A DNA stretch of 64,000 bases from positions 171,060-235,059 of the forward strand of contig NZ_SDLI01000007.1 of assembly GCF_004123195.1 (NCBI RefSeq), read 5' to 3'. A model generated the notes under the pieces. That model saw nothing but the letters and a program-made list of their open reading frames with translations. It did not search any database and was not told where the DNA came from. Of the stretch, positions 9,175-17,179 are shown in pieces; the stretch's first letter is position 1; each line of letters opens with the position of its first letter. Source of the stretch: Ammoniphilus sp. CFH 90114 (lineage in GTDB: Bacteria > Bacillota > Bacilli > Aneurinibacillales > RAOX-1). The position numbers and the translations under genes were made by a program.

Positions 9175-9567
9175 ATGATGATCAAATTGGAGCATGTGGC
9201 ACTGATTGTAAAAGATATGGATGCATCAATTAACTATTACTGCCAAATGTTCGGTTACGAATTAAGAACGAGAGGGGAAAACCAAGTTAGAGAGATGGCT
9301 TTTCTTTTCCACAAGAATCAGCCTGGTGTGGAATTAGAACTCATTCGTGACCTTGACCCAACGAAGCATAACTATTCCGAGAAGGGTATTGTTAATCATT
9401 TAGCCTTTACGGTAGAGAACATGGAAGAAGCCATTTCACATTATCAGGACAAGGGAATACAGTTCCTTACGGATCAACCCAACACGGCGATAGATGGAGC
9501 TAAGACCATTTTCTTCTATGGTCCTAATCAAGAGCTTTTACAGTTTGTTCAACCAAGTAAAAAGTAA
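9175..9567 (+). CDS. VOC-superfamily (glyoxalase-like) protein
   Basis: 130 residues, one complete vicinal-oxygen-chelate unit made of two beta-alpha-beta-beta-beta modules. The start KLEHVALIVKDMDASINYYCQMFGY gives the first metal-ligand His; VELELIRD supplies a Glu; GIVNHLAFTVENMEEAISHYQ gives the second His; NQELLQFVQP gives the final Glu. That is the H-E-H-E set of metal-dependent members such as glyoxalase I and related lyases. The substrate cannot be read from sequence. AGGGGTGAAGGGAA precedes two adjacent ATG codons (9175 and 9178), and either may be used. An FAH-family gene lies 87 bp downstream, which would suit a small catabolic pair, but that is inference. Confidence 0.85.
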   Translation: MMIKLEHVALIVKDMDASINYYCQMFGYELRTRGENQVREMAFLFHKNQPGVELELIRDLDPTKHNYSEKGIVNHLAFTVENMEEAISHYQDKGIQFLTDQPNTAIDGAKTIFFYGPNQELLQFVQPSKK

Positions 9568-9654
9568 CCATTTGCATGCACTGTAGATAGAGGGTGATCC
9601 CCATCAACGGTGGTATGGTGAAATCTATATAAAAAAAGACAGAGGGTGGCACAT

Positions 9655-10284
9655 ATGAATTCAATTCGAAATATCTACTGTGTGGGACGAAACTACGCCT
9701 TACACGCTAAAGAATTAAACAATGAAGTACCTACTTCTCCCTTCTTATTCTCCAAGCCAACACATGCAGTAGTGAAAGCTGATGGACAAACCATCACGCT
9801 ACCAGGAGATAGAGGCGGCGTGCATTATGAGGTGGAATTAGTAATTCATATTGCACGTGATTACGAAGCTGGGATGAAGGTTGATGATTTAGTAGACTCC
9901 ATGGCCATAGGGTTAGATTTGACCTTAAGAGACGTTCAGGGTGAATTGAAGAAGAAAGGATACCCATGGTTATTGGCGAAGGGCTTCCCGAACTCTGCCG
10001 TGGTTACCGAGTTTGTACCTTTCCCTGGTGTTGAGGCTTGTAAGGCAAAGAATTTCATGCTCCTTAAGAATGGAGAACAAGTACAGTGCGGTAATATTGA
10101 GAACATGTTGTTTGACATGCAAGCCTTAGTTGAATTTTCGGCAAAACATTTTGGGTTAGGAAAAGGAGATTTGATCTTTACTGGGACACCAGAAGGAGTA
10201 GGGCCACTGGCTGACGGTGATCAATTGTCACTCGTATGGGGCGAAGAGGTTCTTGGGAAGTGTGACATTAGTATCAAAGGATAA
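9655..10284 (+). CDS. Fumarylacetoacetate hydrolase (FAH) family protein
   Basis: 209 residues from the ATG at 9655; GAGGGTGG ends six bases upstream. A GTG at 9646 is in frame but lies inside that ribosome binding site. NIYCVGRNYALHAKELNN is the usual opening. VHYEVELVIHIARD carries the metal-binding Glu pair, and GLDLTLRDVQ the Asp. KGFPNSAVVTEFVP and FTGTPEGVGPLADGD are conserved family blocks. Members include acylpyruvate hydrolases, oxaloacetate decarboxylases and hydroxymuconate isomerases. The short single-domain form most resembles acylpyruvase/oxaloacetate decarboxylase proteins. The exact reaction is not certain. Confidence 0.88.
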   Translation: MNSIRNIYCVGRNYALHAKELNNEVPTSPFLFSKPTHAVVKADGQTITLPGDRGGVHYEVELVIHIARDYEAGMKVDDLVDSMAIGLDLTLRDVQGELKKKGYPWLLAKGFPNSAVVTEFVPFPGVEACKAKNFMLLKNGEQVQCGNIENMLFDMQALVEFSAKHFGLGKGDLIFTGTPEGVGPLADGDQLSLVWGEEVLGKCDISIKG

Positions 10285-10325
10285 AAATAAGCTTTCCCCT
10301 TCAAACAAGGGGAAAGCCTATTTTT
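10284..10325. terminator. Bidirectional terminator between convergent genes
   Basis: The perfect arms GCTTTCCCCTT and AAGGGGAAAGC, flanked by A-rich and T-rich sides, serve the FAH-family gene on the plus strand and the carbonic anhydrase on the minus strand. Confidence 0.92.
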
Positions 10326-10896
10326 ATTTCTGAGTATGCGAATACCCATTAACGACCCAATCTAGCTTTCCGGTTTCAGGATGAATGATTAATCCATGTA
10401 CAGGAATGCTCTTCGATAGCAAGGGGTGATTTTGGATCATTTTTACACTATTAATTACAGCTTCTATTACATTTTCGAATCCCGTAAGCCATTTCCCTAA
10501 ATCCACGCCCGCGTGATTTAAAATGTTAATATGCTCTTGTGAAATTCCGTAGTCTTTTATTTTGTCTAGCATGGACGATGAGTGAAGTCCCGTCATGCCG
10601 CAGTCATGATGACCAATGACACAAATTTCTTCAGCATTCAGTTCATAGATGGCCACCAGAATACTGCGCATGATACTTCCAAAGGGATGGGAGACAATGG
10701 CTCCAGCATTTTTAATAATCTTGACGTCACCATTTTTTAAGCCCATGGCTTGTGGAAGCAACTCAATAAGACGAGTATCCATACAAGTCAGGATGACCAT
10801 CTTTCTGTCTGGAAATTTTGTAGTGCGGTATTTTTCAAATTCTTTATTTTGTACAAAAGTATGATTGAAGTCGATAATATCATAAAGCTTTGACAT
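10324..10896 (-). CDS. Beta-class carbonic anhydrase (YtiB-like)
   Basis: 190 residues. The zinc and active-site set of beta-carbonic anhydrases is complete: Cys38, Asp40 and Arg42 in LTCMDTRL, and His96 and Cys99 in IGHHDCGM. KNAGAIVSHPFGSIMRSI is the other conserved block. The short length fits the Gram-positive YtiB-type branch. The enzyme interconverts CO2 and bicarbonate in the cytoplasm. A bicarbonate transporter of the SbtA family lies about 550 bp away on the same strand, with one plus-strand gene between them, so the two may work together even though they are not one operon. Confidence 0.93.
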   Translation of the reverse strand: MSKLYDIIDFNHTFVQNKEFEKYRTTKFPDRKMVILTCMDTRLIELLPQAMGLKNGDVKIIKNAGAIVSHPFGSIMRSILVAIYELNAEEICVIGHHDCGMTGLHSSSMLDKIKDYGISQEHINILNHAGVDLGKWLTGFENVIEAVINSVKMIQNHPLLSKSIPVHGLIIHPETGKLDWVVNGYSHTQK

Positions 10897-11048
10897 ATTT
10901 TGGTTTTCTCCCTTTTTCTTTTATGTATAAATAAATTCTAATCTTTTGAGAAGTAGTGGTTTCTCTTTACTGCAGGGGACGTTTGTGATTTCTAGCATTT
11001 AATTGCAAGGAATGTTACTATAAATTAAAGGCTAGTCAATGGAGTGAT

Positions 11049-11426
11049 ATGAAAGTGAGAGGTCAATGGAATCTTATCTTAGGTCTATTCTTTGCCTTAT
11101 TGGTTGCTGTATTTGCTGTGGCCAATGTTTCATCTGTTACCGTTCACTATTTATTAGGGGTAAGTGAAATTCCGTTAATCATTGTCATTGTTGGGTCAGC
11201 ATTGCTTGGCGGCTTAGTTGTCGGGATGTTAGGGATATTTAGACAATATAAGCTTCAATGGCAACTTAAAAAGTTAGAAAAAGAGTTAACCCAAACGAAA
11301 TCTCAACTTTCTCAATACCAAGAAAAGGATTTATCCCCTATTAGTATAACGGAATCAACTGAACAAAAGGAAGACCAACTTGCTGAGTCCACACGTTCAG
11401 AGGAAACAGAAAAAAAGACGCCTTAA
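11049..11426 (+). CDS. LapA-domain (DUF1049) small membrane protein
   Basis: 125 residues. Residues about 7-27 and 40-62 are two membrane segments separated by the short SSVTVHYLLGVSEIP turn typical of LapA/DUF1049 proteins. A Lys/Glu/Gln-rich segment at about 70-100 has coiled-coil character (LQWQLKKLEKELTQTKSQLSQ), followed by an acidic low-complexity tail. GGAGTG lies just before the ATG. In Gram-negatives LapA helps coordinate LPS synthesis; the role in Gram-positives is not established. A terminator overlaps the stop codon. Confidence 0.8.
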   Translation: MKVRGQWNLILGLFFALLVAVFAVANVSSVTVHYLLGVSEIPLIIVIVGSALLGGLVVGMLGIFRQYKLQWQLKKLEKELTQTKSQLSQYQEKDLSPISITESTEQKEDQLAESTRSEETEKKTP

Positions 11427-11437
11427 GCGTCTTTTTT
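11411..11437. terminator. Bidirectional terminator
   Basis: AAAAAAGACGC, loop CTTAA, then GCGTCTTTTTT. It overlaps the LapA-domain stop codon and also faces the end of the convergent transporter gene. Confidence 0.9.
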
Positions 11438-11447
11438 CTTTTATATG

Positions 11448-12425
11448 CTATGAAGCAATGGTATTAGCCAACCAAAAATATAACGGAATCCCTACAATGA
11501 GGTTAAAGGGAAGGGTTAGACCTAAGGCAGAGCCAATGTATAAACCCGAGTTGGCATGAGGGATGGCTTGCTCAACAGCGGCAGGAGCGGCAATGTACGA
11601 TGCACTCGCAGCTAGCGTAGCAAGCATGGTTACTCCTCCGATTGACATCCCAATGAATGTTCCGAGCATGACACCTAATACTCCCCCGATAAGAGGAAGA
11701 ATAAAGGCGAAGGAAAAAGAAACAAGATTAATATTTTTAAGCTCTCGAATCTTTTGTGTGGCAATCATCCCCATGTGCAAGAGGAATATGCAAAGTACAC
11801 CGTAAAATAAGTCTCCAAACAAAGGCTTGATCTTGGCAATTCCATCCTCATGAGCGATTAATCCTATAACCATCCCCCCTAACAGAAGAAATATGCTCTT
11901 TCCGAAAAACGCTTCTTTAAAGACATGACTTAATCCTTCATTACGTTGTTTATTTTTAGATAACATACGATTGATCACGATGGCTGTAACAATGGCCGGT
12001 CCTTCCATAATGACTAAGATGGCGGCAATATAGCTTTCGTAGGGCATATTAATTTTATCAAGAAAGCTAAGAGCAGCAACAAAGGTAACGGCACTTACTG
12101 AACCATAATGCGCAGCTATCGCTGTTGAATCATCAAGGGAAAAACGGTAGACATATCGAAGAAGTAAAAAGGTAATCCCAAGCATAAAAAAGCTGAGAAT
12201 AAGGGCGGCTAAAACGGCAGGCAGCATGGAGAGAAAGGGGACATGGGATAATTCCACTCCACCTTTAATTCCGATGGTAAATAAAATAATCATCGTATAG
12301 CCGGTGTAGAAAGCTGAGGGAACCTGTAAGTCAGAATTTACGAGTACAGCAATAATCCCTAAGATAAAGAATAAAATCATAGGAGAAAGAAGATTGGCAT
12401 AAGCAATGTCGATGATCTGCTCCAA
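11448..12425 (-). CDS. SbtA-family sodium-dependent bicarbonate transporter
   Basis: 325 residues with about ten hydrophobic segments. The pattern LSPMILFFILGIIAVLVNSDLQVP, FTIGIKGGVEL, STAIAAHYGSVSAVTFVAAL and MEGPAIVTAIVINR matches the SbtA (formerly DUF897) family, first described as the cyanobacterial sodium-dependent bicarbonate symporter. The start is TTG at 12425 with AAAGGAGG about seven bases upstream. Seen: the membrane topology and family motifs. Inferred: bicarbonate uptake, supported by the nearby carbonic anhydrase. No SbtB (PII-like) partner is visible. Confidence 0.85.
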   Translation of the reverse strand: MEQIIDIAYANLLSPMILFFILGIIAVLVNSDLQVPSAFYTGYTMIILFTIGIKGGVELSHVPFLSMLPAVLAALILSFFMLGITFLLLRYVYRFSLDDSTAIAAHYGSVSAVTFVAALSFLDKINMPYESYIAAILVIMEGPAIVTAIVINRMLSKNKQRNEGLSHVFKEAFFGKSIFLLLGGMVIGLIAHEDGIAKIKPLFGDLFYGVLCIFLLHMGMIATQKIRELKNINLVSFSFAFILPLIGGVLGVMLGTFIGMSIGGVTMLATLAASASYIAAPAAVEQAIPHANSGLYIGSALGLTLPFNLIVGIPLYFWLANTIAS

Positions 12426-12481
12426 GAATATTCCTCCTTTGCCAACGAGTATCCATTCACCATAGTCTACCCCAAATATAG

Positions 12482-12515
12482 AAAAAGGAAAACTGGGTAA
12501 CCCAGCTTTCCTTTT
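12482..12515. terminator. Terminator after the symporter operon
   Basis: A long near-symmetric hairpin (AAAAAGGAAA, CTGGGT, ACCCAG, TTTCCTTTTT) lies just past the symporter stop codon, with T-rich sequence in both directions. Confidence 0.85.
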
Positions 12516-12524
12516 TATGTGATC

Positions 12525-14342
12525 TTATGAGGCTTTAGAGTCGGCCTCCTGCATCGCAATGCGAACACGCTCAGATAATTCATCAGAACCGTGGATACGA
12601 GCCCAAATGTTATTAACATAAACGGGCATTTGGTTTTTATCCATAATGCTTACAAGGTAAATCGCCAAGAAGCTTAATGGAATAACGAAGATTGATGGAA
12701 AGGCCATTGCCCCTAGAGTTGCTCCAAAGCTTCCAGGTGCAAATACACCAGTCTCCTTCAGGATGTTCATGAGGATGAAGAAAATACTTCCGCCTCCACC
12801 AACAATCATCCCTGCAATAGCACCATTTCGAGTTGTTTTCTTCCACCAGATGGAGCAGAGAAGCATAGGCACGAAAGCACCACCAGATACCGCGAACGCC
12901 CAAGTTACCATCATGGCAATGAGAGAAGGATAAGCTTTATCAAGTCCAATTGCTGGGATCCCGATTCCAACGAGAAGAGAGAATAGACCCATGACCACAA
13001 CCGCTAGTTTACCTACAAATACTTTTTTCCATTCTGGTGCATTCGGGTTTACGTAGTTTTCATAAATATCATGTCCCCAAGAAGCAGCAGAAGCGATTAA
13101 TAATCCACCAACAGTAGAGAACATCGCAGCAAAAGCACCTGCAGCAACGTATCCAAGACCGAACTCACCGAACAATAACTTTCCTAATACAGGCATAATC
13201 TGGTCAGACTTTAACAGATGTCCATCTACAGTAAGGGCAAGTATGCTAGGATCTGTTGCCGCAAGGTTAGCAACGAAATTTCGTCCACCCATCCCTACTA
13301 CAGAACTCATGATATAGAAAAATCCGATAAATCCTAATACCCATAGCGTTGTAATGCGTGCTACCTTACCAGACGGGTTGGTATAGTAGCGATTCATGAT
13401 ATGAGGAAGACCCATTGTACCAAGAACGAGCGCAAGTACCATAGAGAACTGATTTAACCAATCATAGCGGTGTCCTGGCTCTTGGAATGTCATAGTACGC
13501 TCAGGATGCAACTTATTGGATTGAGGCAATACCACATTCACGTTTGCAGAAGGATCTCCAGCTTGAACCTTTGCATCTACTTCCGCAAATGCTTCAGGAG
13601 TCATGACGGCCTTCGCCTTATCATAAGGACGCTTACCTTCTTCGCCTGCCATCAATTTTTCAACAGTCATCGTAGCAGGGTTAGTTAAAGGTTTGTTTTC
13701 AGAAGCGTAAGAACCTACACCTTTAGCTAATACAAGAGCAAAGACTAAGAACATAGCTGTGAACAATACCCAGAATTGGATCATCTGATTCAAGGTTGTA
13801 CCCTTCATACCACCAACAGCAACATAAAAGATCATGATAGCAACAACAGCAACTACTCCCGTTTGGTATGGGGTCATGCCAAAGAATCCAAGTCCAACAA
13901 GTACGTTCCAAGTGTTACCTGCTCCGACCATTTGTGGAGCTAAGTAGAAAATACAAATGATCTGAACCATAATAACGCCAATAATTCTAGCTGTGTGGCT
14001 TTTCCCGAATCGGGCAAATAGGAAGTCTGGAATGGTATACTCCCCAAATTTGCGTAGAGGACTAGCTATAAAGAGAACAACAGGTACGAAGGCGGCACCA
14101 AATCCAACAGCATACCACATTCCATCAACACCTGATGCATAGACAGCGGCAGCAACACCGAGGAAGGAGGCAGCGGAGAAGTAATCACCGCAGATCGCAG
14201 TTGAGTTTGTCAACATCCCTACCTTACGGCCAGCTAGATAAAAGTTTGCTGTATTGGAGTTGAAGCTTCTCGCATAAATAGAAATTCCAATTGTAATGAC
14301 TACAAGAGTAAGAACCATGATAACTGCGGTAGTATTTAACAT
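12525..14342 (-). CDS. Sodium/solute symporter, ActP-like (acetate or other short carboxylate)
   Basis: 605 residues with 12-13 membrane segments. FYLAGRKVGMLTNSTAICGDYFSAASFLG and GDYFSAASFLGVAAAVY are the sodium-site and substrate motifs of the solute:sodium symporter family. A hydrophilic insertion of about 60 residues (about 210-275) between membrane segments is seen in ActP-like Gram-positive members. A DUF485 protein precedes it at 31 bp spacing on the same strand, the same pairing as yjcH-actP in enteric bacteria. Inferred substrate: acetate or a similar monocarboxylate. A cre-like site upstream of the pair suggests carbon catabolite control. Confidence 0.88.
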   Translation of the reverse strand: MLNTTAVIMVLTLVVITIGISIYARSFNSNTANFYLAGRKVGMLTNSTAICGDYFSAASFLGVAAAVYASGVDGMWYAVGFGAAFVPVVLFIASPLRKFGEYTIPDFLFARFGKSHTARIIGVIMVQIICIFYLAPQMVGAGNTWNVLVGLGFFGMTPYQTGVVAVVAIMIFYVAVGGMKGTTLNQMIQFWVLFTAMFLVFALVLAKGVGSYASENKPLTNPATMTVEKLMAGEEGKRPYDKAKAVMTPEAFAEVDAKVQAGDPSANVNVVLPQSNKLHPERTMTFQEPGHRYDWLNQFSMVLALVLGTMGLPHIMNRYYTNPSGKVARITTLWVLGFIGFFYIMSSVVGMGGRNFVANLAATDPSILALTVDGHLLKSDQIMPVLGKLLFGEFGLGYVAAGAFAAMFSTVGGLLIASAASWGHDIYENYVNPNAPEWKKVFVGKLAVVVMGLFSLLVGIGIPAIGLDKAYPSLIAMMVTWAFAVSGGAFVPMLLCSIWWKKTTRNGAIAGMIVGGGGSIFFILMNILKETGVFAPGSFGATLGAMAFPSIFVIPLSFLAIYLVSIMDKNQMPVYVNNIWARIHGSDELSERVRIAMQEADSKAS

Positions 14343-14373
14343 ATAAACCCCCCTATCTTCATTTACTTGTTAT

Positions 14374-14727
14374 TTACTTTTTATTTAGGATTTCATCTAG
14401 CTTATTCGCTTTCTTTACAAATACAAAAGCCATCAACCAATAAACGATATGAAAGAGTAAGAGTGTAGTCCAGAAGTTAAGTGAAAGTCCTCCAACAATA
14501 GGGGTGGCGTACCACCATTCCGAGGTAATGCTCAAGAAGGGGATTAAGAGTGTGATGAGGAAGAAGTAGGCTCCAAAGGTGAAGCTTAGTTTCTTCTGCG
14601 CAGAGAAAGACTTCTCTACTTCCGCTAATTCCTGGGTTGAAACAAATTGTGTGTTTAGAGAAGCCGGAACAGAGGACTGGTGCCCAATGGGCTGAACGAC
14701 ATTTTTACCCAAGTTTGTTGTTGCCAT
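14374..14727 (-). CDS. DUF485 membrane protein, partner of the symporter
   Basis: 117 residues from the ATG at 14727, which follows AAGGAGGTTTCTT; a longer reading from 14754 would place that ribosome binding site inside the gene. Two membrane segments lie at about 53-75 and 85-108 (YFFLITLLIPFLSI and WTTLLLFHIVYWLMAFVFV), ending in a short basic tail, the standard DUF485 layout. Such proteins are almost always encoded directly upstream of SSS-family acetate symporters. The biochemical role is not known. Confidence 0.9.
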   Translation of the reverse strand: MATTNLGKNVVQPIGHQSSVPASLNTQFVSTQELAEVEKSFSAQKKLSFTFGAYFFLITLLIPFLSITSEWWYATPIVGGLSLNFWTTLLLFHIVYWLMAFVFVKKANKLDEILNKK

Positions 14728-14759
14728 AAGAAACCTCCTTTTATTTTGTCTCAACGCTT

Positions 14760-14773
14760 TGTAAGCGCTTAAG
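14760..14773 (-). promoter_or_regulatory. cre-like site upstream of the DUF485/symporter operon
   Basis: TGTAAGCGCTTAAG contains the perfect palindrome TAAGCGCTTA. Read on the minus strand it matches 12 of 14 positions of the CcpA cre consensus TGNAANCGNWWNCA. It lies about 20 bp upstream of the DUF485 ribosome binding site, where CcpA binding would repress. This is a motif match only. Confidence 0.5.
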
Positions 14774-14961
14774 TTGGGTATATTTCCAATGTAGATAACT
14801 TTGCAACAAATAGGCGTATCATGTCGTCTATTACGTGTAAACGGTATGAAAATGATTGTTTTTTGGTCTTAATCCACAAAAATGTTTGCAGACAAACAAA
14901 TATAGTTGAAAAATGAAGGAATTTGTAATGTGTCTTCATGGGGAGTACACTGAACTGGGAA

Positions 14962-14976
14962 AATTTTTAGAAAAAA
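14962..14976 (+). promoter_or_regulatory. Possible CodY box upstream of the peptide ABC operon
   Basis: AATTTTTAGAAAAAA matches 12 of 15 positions of the CodY consensus AATTTTCWGAAAATT. It lies about 25 bp upstream of the -35 element of the promoter. CodY is a known regulator of dpp genes in B. subtilis, which raises the prior. A three-mismatch hit in AT-rich DNA is weak on its own. Confidence 0.35.
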
Positions 14977-15000
14977 TAGTAATATGTATCTATTTTTTTC

Positions 15001-15036
15001 TTTACAAAAATGTGAACAAAGTGATACAATCACTTT
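15001..15036 (+). promoter_or_regulatory. Sigma-A promoter with an operator-like dyad over the -10
   Basis: TTTACA (15001-15006) and TACAAT (15025-15030) are spaced 18 bp. A perfect dyad, AAAGTGAT (15018-15025) and ATCACTTT (15029-15036) around ACA, covers the -10. It would suit repressor binding to the operon; the XRE-cupin regulator at the end of the operon is a candidate ligand-sensing repressor. Confidence 0.6.
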
Positions 15037-15156
15037 TGTGATTCGGAAATATTCAGTATTATAGAAAATGAAATTGGTTTCGTACAGTAATACTTTAATC
15101 GAGTGAAATATTAATTTATTATAAATTTGCAGTAAATTTGGAAGAGGTGTGCTTTT

Positions 15157-16125
15157 GTGACGGACAAATTATTAGAAATAAAAGGACTACGCACCCACTT
15201 TTTCAGTGATTCAGGAGAAATTCCAGCAGTAGATGGAATTGATCTCTATGTAAGAAGAGGAGAAGTGTTAGGAGTTGTTGGAGAATCAGGCTGCGGGAAA
15301 AGCGTAACCTCTCTTTCTGTTATGAGACTTGTTCCCAACCCACCAGGAAAGATCGTCGGTGGCACAATGTCCTTTAAGGGTGAAGATTTAGTTTCCGCAA
15401 GTGAAAAAAGAATGCGGAAAATTAGAGGAAATGAGATTGCGATGATTTTCCAGGAACCTATGACTTCCTTAAACCCCGTCTACACGATTGGGGATCAAAT
15501 TGGAGAAACCGTTCGTCTTCATCGGAACTTGAGTAAGAAGGAAGCCAAACAGCATGCCATTGATATGCTGAGAAAGGTAGGGATCCCACGCCCTGAGCAG
15601 ATAGTTGATGAGTATCCTCATCAACTATCGGGAGGAATGAGACAACGGGTCATGATCGCTATGGCTATGTCTTGTGATCCTGAATTACTCATCGCCGATG
15701 AACCGACAACTGCACTGGATGTTACGATACAAGCCCAGATTCTTGATCTCATGAGAAACTTGAATAAAGAAACTGGGGCAGCGATTATGATGATTACTCA
15801 TGATCTTGGTGTCGTAGCTGAGATGTGCGATCGGGTTGTTGTTATGTACGCTGGAAAAGTGGTTGAAGAAGGAGATGTAAGAACGATCTTCAAGAACCCA
15901 CAACACCCATATACAAAAGGCTTAATTCAGTCCGTTCCGCGTATGGATGATAATAAAGATCGACTGTATTCAATCCCGGGTAATGTTCCGACCCCAGGGT
16001 CCATGCCGAAGGGATGTCGCTTCGCCCCAAGGTGTGAATCTATTATTGATAGATGTAAGGAAGAGATGCCGGAGCTCGTTTCTTTAGAAGCAGGGCACAA
16101 GTGCAGATGTTGGTTGCAACAATAA
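15157..16125 (+). CDS. dppD: Peptide ABC transporter ATP-binding protein, DppD/OppD type
   Basis: 322 residues from a GTG start. Walker A is [15 protein letters not shown], the signature is [11 protein letters not shown], Walker B is [13 protein letters not shown] and the switch His is in [10 protein letters not shown]. The C-terminal oligopeptide-transporter extension contains the Cys cluster in [14 protein letters not shown] and a late CRCW, seen in DppD/OppD proteins that bind an iron-sulfur cluster. It pairs with the DppF-like protein 18 bp downstream to energise peptide uptake. First gene of a five-gene transporter operon. Confidence 0.93.
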   Translation: MTDKLLEIKGLRTHFFSDSGEIPAVDGIDLYVRRGEVLGVVGESGCGKSVTSLSVMRLVPNPPGKIVGGTMSFKGEDLVSASEKRMRKIRGNEIAMIFQEPMTSLNPVYTIGDQIGETVRLHRNLSKKEAKQHAIDMLRKVGIPRPEQIVDEYPHQLSGGMRQRVMIAMAMSCDPELLIADEPTTALDVTIQAQILDLMRNLNKETGAAIMMITHDLGVVAEMCDRVVVMYAGKVVEEGDVRTIFKNPQHPYTKGLIQSVPRMDDNKDRLYSIPGNVPTPGSMPKGCRFAPRCESIIDRCKEEMPELVSLEAGHKCRCWLQQ

Positions 16126-16143
16126 GGAAAGGAGGACTCTCGA

Positions 16144-17112
16144 GTGGCACAGGATTTGCTCCAAGTTAAAAATCTCAAAAAGTATTTTCCTATAAAAGGC
16201 GGCATATTGGGTAAGGAGGTCGGTCAGGTCAAAGCGGTCGATGATGTATCCTTTACAGTGAAAAAAGGAGAGACGCTAGGCTTAGTAGGGGAAAGTGGAT
16301 GCGGAAAGTCAACGACTGGAAGATCACTCCTCCGATTAATTGAACCAACCTCAGGCCAAGTCGTTTTTGACGGGAAAGACGTAACAGCAATGTCTAAGGA
16401 TGAGTTAAGACGGATGCGAAGAGATATGCAAATTGTTTTTCAGGATCCGTTTGCTTCTCTGAATCCAAGGCATACAGTAGAAAAGATTCTCGAAGAGCCT
16501 TTAATCGTACACGGTATGGGCAATGCAAAAGAAAGAAAAGAAAGAGTCCAGTACTTACTAGAGGTTGTAGGATTGAATGCCTACCACGCGAAGCGTTATC
16601 CGCACCAGTTTTCTGGGGGACAGCGTCAGCGGATTGGGATTGCAAGAGCGCTCGCTGTTAATCCGAAGTTGATCGTAGCGGATGAGCCTGTCTCAGCCTT
16701 GGATGTATCCATTCAGTCGCAGGTCTTGAATCTTCTGCAAGATTTACAAAGGGAATTTGACTTAACCTACATCTTTATTGCCCATGACTTAAGTGTCGTA
16801 AAACACATTTGCGACCGCGTTGGCGTGATGTATTTAGGAAGAGTTGTAGAGTTGGCCGATAAGAATAGTCTTTATGCTGAACCTAAGCATCCTTATACAA
16901 AGGCTCTTCTGTCTGCTGTTCCGATTCCAGATCCTGATGTATTGCAGGAGCGCATTATCCTTCAAGGAGATGTGCCAAGCCCAGCGAATGCACCGAAGGG
17001 CTGTGCATTCCATACCCGCTGCAGTGCAGTAATGGACATCTGTAAAACAGATAGACCCGCTTTCAAGGATAGTGGGAATGGTCATTTTGTAGCGTGTCAT
17101 CTTTATAACTAG
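16144..17112 (+). CDS. dppF: Peptide ABC transporter ATP-binding protein, DppF/OppF type
   Basis: 322 residues, GTG start after [29 protein letters not shown] is the typical OppF/DppF opening. Walker A is [15 protein letters not shown], the signature [11 protein letters not shown], Walker [14 protein letters not shown]. The C-terminal extension has the Cys-containing [15 protein letters not shown] motif. It forms the ATPase heterodimer with the upstream gene product. Confidence 0.94.
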   Translation: MAQDLLQVKNLKKYFPIKGGILGKEVGQVKAVDDVSFTVKKGETLGLVGESGCGKSTTGRSLLRLIEPTSGQVVFDGKDVTAMSKDELRRMRRDMQIVFQDPFASLNPRHTVEKILEEPLIVHGMGNAKERKERVQYLLEVVGLNAYHAKRYPHQFSGGQRQRIGIARALAVNPKLIVADEPVSALDVSIQSQVLNLLQDLQREFDLTYIFIAHDLSVVKHICDRVGVMYLGRVVELADKNSLYAEPKHPYTKALLSAVPIPDPDVLQERIILQGDVPSPANAPKGCAFHTRCSAVMDICKTDRPAFKDSGNGHFVACHLYN

Positions 17113-17136
17113 TTCTCTTATTTGGCTCTAGTTATA
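17104..17136 (+). repeat. Perfect 9-bp inverted repeat between dppF and the binding protein
   Basis: TATAACTAG (17104-17112, overlapping the dppF stop) and CTAGTTATA (17128-17136) can form a hairpin without a T tract. In ABC operons such intercistronic hairpins often protect the downstream binding-protein mRNA from decay; here that is inference. Confidence 0.6.
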
Positions 17137-17179
17137 GATAAAATAATATTCTTCTAAAAACCATTAAGGGGGAAAAAGC

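Larger units (their letters stand above)
14755..15156. other. AT-rich intergenic region between divergent operons
   Basis: About 400 bp without a gene, between the symporter pair (minus) and the peptide-transport operon (plus). It holds the cre-like site at 14760, a CodY-like box at 14962, a sigma-A promoter at 15001-15030 and a dyad over its -10. Nothing further stands out in 14775-14960 or 15040-15135. Confidence 0.7.

Noticed and set aside
9568..9654. Riboswitch before the FAH-family gene
   Set aside because: A partial inverted ATAGA/TCTAT pairing exists, but there is no conserved aptamer motif or terminator.
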